Under the pieces are notes generated by a model. That model ran no database searches. It saw only the letters and a program-made list of their open reading frames with translations, and was not told where the DNA came from. From Streptococcus bovimastitidis (lineage in GTDB: Bacteria; Bacillota; Bacilli; Lactobacillales; Streptococcaceae), in the NCBI RefSeq assembly GCF_001885095.1, contig NZ_LZDD01000001.1, positions 558,001 through 622,000 on the forward strand: a DNA stretch of 64,000 bases. The letters run 5' to 3'. This document shows, in pieces, positions 60,541-64,000 of the stretch; position 1 is the stretch's first letter, and each line of letters opens with the position of its first letter. Both the position numbers and the translations under genes were made by a program.

Positions 60541-61095
60541 AAGCTTCTCCTATTAAAACAACTGCTTTCCCGATACTTGAGCCTGCTTCGAGGTAAGCAT
60601 GTGCTTTGGCAATATCTTCTAACTTGAATAGTTGTGGTATTAAGATTTCAGTCTTCATAGTTGCCATAAAATCGAGCATGGTCTGTATTTTTTCGACACT
60701 AATGTTACCTGAATAAAAGGTCGTCAGATAGATATTATTTTGTAAGGCCATAATGGGATCAAAATCCTCTAAATACCATTGACCACCCAATTGACCACAA
60801 GATAGGAACCATCATAGGCTCGCCCAATCTCCCCCATCAAGGACATGACTTTCTGGCCAACTGTAAAAGGACTATTTTCTTCCGTTTCAGAAATAAGGCC
60901 AACGCATTCAATACCTAGGACACGAGGAAAGGTAACCGAAGGTGAGAGGCCTTGACGAGTAAAAATTTCTGAGCGATTGATGCCAAATCCCATGACTTTG
61001 ACCACTGACCAGTCTTTGTTTATCTGAGGTTTTGCCAATTCAACCATTTCCAATACTTCTGGTCCACCAGCTTTTCTAACTTGAATTGCTTTCAT
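60515..61095 (-). pseudogene. Quinone oxidoreductase (zinc-type alcohol dehydrogenase-like), internally deleted
   Basis: The 5' part encodes the normal N-terminus (MKAIQVRKAGGPEVLEMVEL to YDGSYLV) and then runs into a stop shortly after VVNWVVNGI. In a different frame, a second part (QWYLEDFDPIMALQ to AHAYLEAGSSIGKAVVLIGE) matches the C-terminal end of the same family. About 130 residues including the NADPH Rossmann domain are missing. The junction at about 60769-60790 has a direct repeat (TGGTCAAT twice), so slippage or recombination is likely. It is the first gene of the MarR operon, so the promoter is probably still in use. Confidence 0.85.
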
Positions 61096-61120
61096 CCTTT
61101 CGCCCTCCATACTTTTAATT

Positions 61121-61162
61121 ATTATAATATTTCATTTGTTATTAGTCAAATAATTTGACTAA
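61121..61162 (-). promoter_or_regulatory. Promoter and MarR-type operator of the osmoprotectant operon
   Basis: On the minus strand, TTGACT is followed after 17 bases by TATAAT (61121-61149). A perfect dyad with half-site TTAGTCAAA around a 3-base centre (61142-61162) overlaps the -35 box. It is the best candidate for autoregulation by the MarR protein. Confidence 0.75.
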
Positions 61163-61174
61163 TTTAAGCAGTCA

Positions 61175-61223
61175 AAAAACCAAGTCAATGGATGACCATA
61201 TAGGTCCCAAAGACTTGGTTGTG
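61175..61223 (-). terminator. Terminator of the HAD hydrolase gene
   Basis: The stem AACCAAGTC/GACTTGGTT has a long loop with a second GACC/GGTC pairing and a T6 run on the minus strand. Confidence 0.8.
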
Positions 61224-61228
61224 CTTGT

Positions 61229-62071
61229 TTAGATTAAGTCTAATTTTTTGAAGGCATTATAGAGTCCGTCTTCTTCGACGTCATCAGTCACCATATCTGC
61301 CATAGCTAGGATTTCGGGGCCACCATTCCCCATGGAAACACCAACTTCACAGTATTCTAACATTGGAATATCAATTTTAGCATCTCCAAAAGCAATAGTG
61401 TCTTTTTTATTTGCTTTCAAGTAATCTAATAAAACGTCGATAGCATGTGCTTTATTGATATCTTTAACACCTAGGTCGCCAAAGAGTGCTGTTTCACCAC
61501 GTCCACCCCAAGTGTGTGCTTCCAATTCAGGAAATTCTTCAACTGAATCCAAGTGATCTTGATAATCATTTAAAATAAAAGACACTTTATTCAAGTCATC
61601 ACGGTAAAGCTCACCACCATAGACGAGTCCATGGAGCAGATCTTCTGCTTCTTGATCCTTAACTTCTTCTTCAGTTTTCCCTTTACGGAGTGCATAGGTT
61701 TTCATAACTGGACGAGCAGCATCTCGGAAGTTTTCACTGGCAAAAAGGCCATTATTAGACTCAAGATAAAATTCTAAGCCACGTTCATGTAGCCAGTCTA
61801 CAATATGTTTAGCCTCTTCAAGTGGAATTAACTGATGCATGATAACTTCATCATGGTGTTCCACATAAGAACCATTACCACCAATCATCCCATCAATACC
61901 AATTTCCCAAATTTCTTTTTGCATTTCGGCACGACTACGGCCAGTACATACATAAACCAAATGACCATTGGCACGCGCTTTTTGAATTGCTTCAATGGCT
62001 GATTGAGGAATATTATTATGGTAATCAACTAAAGTTCCATCAACATCTAAAAAAATAATTTTGTGAGTCAT
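61229..62071 (-). CDS. Cof-type HAD-family hydrolase
   Basis: This 280-residue phosphatase has the nucleophile and acid/base Asp pair D9/D11 (FLDVDGTLVDY). Motif II is CTGRSRAEM, motif III Lys lies in the DLNKVSFILND/KANK region and motif IV GDAKIDIPMLEY. A large type IIB cap domain lies between. These enzymes dephosphorylate sugar phosphates or flavin precursors. Specificity cannot be read. Monocistronic. Confidence 0.92.
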   Translation of the reverse strand: MTHKIIFLDVDGTLVDYHNNIPQSAIEAIQKARANGHLVYVCTGRSRAEMQKEIWEIGIDGMIGGNGSYVEHHDEVIMHQLIPLEEAKHIVDWLHERGLEFYLESNNGLFASENFRDAARPVMKTYALRKGKTEEEVKDQEAEDLLHGLVYGGELYRDDLNKVSFILNDYQDHLDSVEEFPELEAHTWGGRGETALFGDLGVKDINKAHAIDVLLDYLKANKKDTIAFGDAKIDIPMLEYCEVGVSMGNGGPEILAMADMVTDDVEEDGLYNAFKKLDLI

Positions 62072-62219
62072 ATCTAGCTCCTTTAATCTATTAATTAGAT
62101 TATACTATGATGTGTTCTTCTTTTTCTAGGCATTTAATCTGAAATACTAATACTATCCTCTGCTCTTTTCCTAAAGCACATTAATTGCAATTTATGGCTA
62201 GAATCGCTACTATGGACTT

Positions 62220-62906
62220 ATGAAAAATAGACCTAAAATCCTAGCTTTGTATCAGGAAGAGTCAAGCTTCCAAAAAGACTTTTTCCACATTTTAGCAAAA
62301 ACCTACTCCGACTTATTTGCAATCGATCTTGCGCCACTTTCAAATGATAATCAACTGCAAGACTATCAAGCCATTTTTGCCTTTTCTGACATTGAAAAAG
62401 CTCTTCCACTTTTTCTTTTTACGGAAATGGTGACCTCAAAAGGCTTTTACATAACAGAAGAAAAGGTAAAAGATGGACAAACAATTCTAGCCCTGAGCTC
62501 CGCATTAAACCAATTTTATCAAAGTTTAAACTCATCATTGCTGGATGCATTCCCTTTCCAAGTCCGTCAATCTGACCATACCGGTCAAATTATTTATCAC
62601 AACCACCAATTTAATGGCTCCTTTTTCCCAGAAGATGACCAGGAACTTGAAGGATGGATTTATCGTCAATTTCAAACTAATCCCCAAGCAGCGACCAAAC
62701 ATTTTTTACTGCCCACTGCATCTTCTGACCATATTTATTTCCAATCTTATTACGGCCTACAAGATCCGGACGGCCATTATATTGGTACCCTGGATCTTGT
62801 ACAAGATTTGAAACCAATATTAGCCCAATACCTAGAAGAAACTGCTCAAGCTATCGTTGGTTGGTCAGATGTCACCTCTGGCCCCTCTATTTCTGATGAC
62901 TTATAA
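62220..62906 (+). CDS. Lone PAS-like domain protein of unknown function
   Basis: This 228-residue cytosolic protein has no membrane segment. The C-terminal half (about 110-215) reads FPFQVRQSDHTGQIIYHNHQ to YYGLQDPDGHYIGTLDLVQD. This fits a PAS_10-type fold as in DUF438 proteins (a conserved aromatic/Gly pattern and the ending GTLDLVQDLKPI). The N-terminal half shows alternating strands and helices without a known motif. There is no kinase or HTH output domain, so it is not a normal sensor. It has no neighbours in operon; a strong terminator follows. Confidence 0.6.
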   Translation: MKNRPKILALYQEESSFQKDFFHILAKTYSDLFAIDLAPLSNDNQLQDYQAIFAFSDIEKALPLFLFTEMVTSKGFYITEEKVKDGQTILALSSALNQFYQSLNSSLLDAFPFQVRQSDHTGQIIYHNHQFNGSFFPEDDQELEGWIYRQFQTNPQAATKHFLLPTASSDHIYFQSYYGLQDPDGHYIGTLDLVQDLKPILAQYLEETAQAIVGWSDVTSGPSISDDL

Positions 62907-62992
62907 GTTTGTTTGAATTATTCTCCAAATCAAAACAAAATATGAGACTAAATGATAAGTAATTTACTAAATACTAATACTGAAATAAATAC

Positions 62993-63028
62993 AAAAAACC
63001 ATACTATCCTATGATAGTATGGTTTTTC
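62993..63028. terminator. Bidirectional terminator PAS-like/SDR
   Basis: The stem AAAACCATACTATC/GATAGTATGGTTTT with a CTAT loop lies between convergent genes. Confidence 0.9.
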
Positions 63029-63030
63029 AG

Positions 63031-63792
63031 TTAATCTCTATGAACTGGTTGTGGCCCGTATGATTGAGAAACTGGCATAATTTCGATACGATTAATATTG
63101 ACATGTTCAGGTTGTCCTAAAATCCAGGATACTGTTTTTGCAATATCAATTGGTTGAATGGCATGTGCCCCTTGATAAACAGCGTTAACACGGTCTTGAT
63201 CTCCGTTAAAGCGAACTGAAGAAAATTCTGTACCTTCACAGAGTCCTGGTTCAATGTTTGAAACCCGAATTTTGGTACCAGCCAAATCCGCTCTTAAATT
63301 TAAAGAGAACTGTTTAACAAAAGCTTTGGTCGCACCATAGATGTTACCTCCTGGATAAGGAATAGTTCCAGCTGTAGAGCCTAAGTTAACAATCATTCCT
63401 GAATTACGCTCAACCATTTGCGGTAAGAGCTGATGCGTTAAATAAGTCAGACCAACAATATTGGTATTAATCATAGTCATCCATTTACTAAAGTCAGCTT
63501 CCTGCGCCTTATCTAAGCCGAGTGCTAATCCAGCATTATTAATAAGAACATCAATGGCTTTCCAGTTTTCAGGAAGATTATTTAAGGCTGTATCAACAGA
63601 TTTTGTATCAGAAACATCCATTTGTAAAGCCAAAAACTTCTCAGCCCCTAGATGGGATTCCATCATCCGTAATTTATCAATACGTCTTGCGGCACCAATA
63701 ACACGATAGCCATCAGCAATCAGTTGATAGACAATCTCTTTACCAAAACCAGCTGAAGCGCCGGTAACCAAAACAGTTTGCTTTTTCATCAT
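63031..63792 (-). CDS. Short-chain dehydrogenase/reductase (YdfG-like)
   Basis: The product is about 253 residues and is a classical SDR. It has cofactor motif TGASAGFG (10-17), NNAG at 85-88 and catalytic S139, Y152 and K156 (YGATK). The sequence resembles NADP-dependent YdfG (3-hydroxy acid/serine dehydrogenase-like) enzymes. The start ATG at 63792 has AAAGG six bases upstream. The in-frame extension to 63849 lacks one. Confidence 0.88.
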   Translation of the reverse strand: MMKKQTVLVTGASAGFGKEIVYQLIADGYRVIGAARRIDKLRMMESHLGAEKFLALQMDVSDTKSVDTALNNLPENWKAIDVLINNAGLALGLDKAQEADFSKWMTMINTNIVGLTYLTHQLLPQMVERNSGMIVNLGSTAGTIPYPGGNIYGATKAFVKQFSLNLRADLAGTKIRVSNIEPGLCEGTEFSSVRFNGDQDRVNAVYQGAHAIQPIDIAKTVSWILGQPEHVNINRIEIMPVSQSYGPQPVHRD

Positions 63793-63871
63793 ATGAGACC
63801 TTTCAAAAAAAGAAAGTAAAACCCGGTTTTGGAAACAAAGTTTTACCATCTTACACTATTTTAATATATTC

Positions 63872-64000
63872 TTATTCAGCTTCAAATTTACCAAGGGCTT
63901 GAGCTGCAGTAATGATACCAAGTTTGTAGATATCTTCAGCACTTGAACCACGAGACAAGTCATTAACTGGTTTATTTAAACCTTGAAGAATTGGACCAAT
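63872..64000 (-). CDS. pta: Phosphate acetyltransferase (C-terminal fragment)
   Basis: Only the last 42 codons are inside the window; the gene continues past the right edge. The residues [15 protein letters not shown] and [14 protein letters not shown] are the conserved C-terminal end of Pta. This enzyme converts acetyl-CoA to acetyl phosphate in mixed-acid fermentation. Confidence 0.92.
   Translation of the reverse strand: MGPILQGLNKPVNDLSRGSSAEDIYKLGIITAAQALGKFEAE

Overview
The window is a low-G+C Firmicutes chromosome, almost certainly Streptococcus and most likely the pyogenic group (S. uberis/S. parauberis/S. iniae-like). The evidence is the order gyrA-srtA, the block tdk-prfA-prmC-tsaC-glyA-ndpA-pvaA, a laminin/zinc-binding Lmb lipoprotein followed by a histidine-triad (Pht) protein, a YSIRK/LPXTG surface protein, and nox and ldh of streptococcal type. 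The species cannot be settled from sequence reading alone. No tRNA, rRNA, CRISPR array, insertion sequence or prophage was seen; this is mostly core chromosome with accessory sugar-uptake, surface and SOS cassettes.

Layout. 0-9.2 kb: end of a flavin reductase gene, a cupin protein, a beta-glucoside locus (6-phospho-beta-glucosidase, EIIBCA permease, divergent RpiR regulator), then small redox or stress genes (aldo/keto reductase, flavodoxin-like, PPOX-like, a frameshifted YkvA/DUF1232 gene, DUF1801, Gfo/Idh/MocA oxidoreductase). 9.3-12.3 kb: a four-gene SOS-mutagenesis cassette (S24 repressor, Y-family polymerase, YolD-like protein, small conserved protein) with a perfect 28-bp dyad operator. 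12.4-17.2 kb: a bis-haem NOX-type flavocytochrome, an orphan XRE regulator, ylxM-ffh and a GntR regulator. 17.5-22.2 kb: guaA, a NapA-type antiporter and the peptide transporter dtpT. 22.2-28.4 kb: a 1177-residue LPXTG protein with an octapeptide-repeat stalk, two stress proteins, a gene relic and a small RHH-like protein. 28.4-32.3 kb: a cellobiose-type PTS locus lacking EIIA, with a perfect cre site. 32.7-38.7 kb: DUF554, the AdcR-type zinc operon lmb-pht, a secreted DUF1002 protein and a glyoxalase. 38.7-45.2 kb: gyrA-srtA, ldh, a DHFR-like protein and nox. 45.5-51.5 kb: the pvaA-to-tdk housekeeping operon. 51.7-57.7 kb: a tautomerase, ApbE, a guanine-riboswitch xpt-pbuX operon, guaC and a third 6-phospho-beta-glucosidase. 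57.8-64 kb: a MarR-controlled osmoprotectant ABC transporter whose first gene is an internally deleted quinone reductase, then a HAD phosphatase, a PAS-like protein, an SDR and the end of pta.

How it fits together. Three GH1 phospho-glucosidases and two PTS permeases suit growth on plant-type beta-glucosides. Purine salvage (guaA, xpt, pbuX, guaC) is spread over the window. Redox control (NOX-like protein, Nox, glutathione peroxidase, several flavoproteins) fits a haem-light, catalase-free lactic acid bacterium. Surface functions (sortase A with an LPXTG substrate, zinc scavenging by Lmb/Pht) suit a host-associated life. I found no wholly novel multi-gene system. The least understood items are the two small SOS-cassette proteins, the LPXTG protein's N-terminal region, the lone PAS-like protein and several structured intergenic regions.
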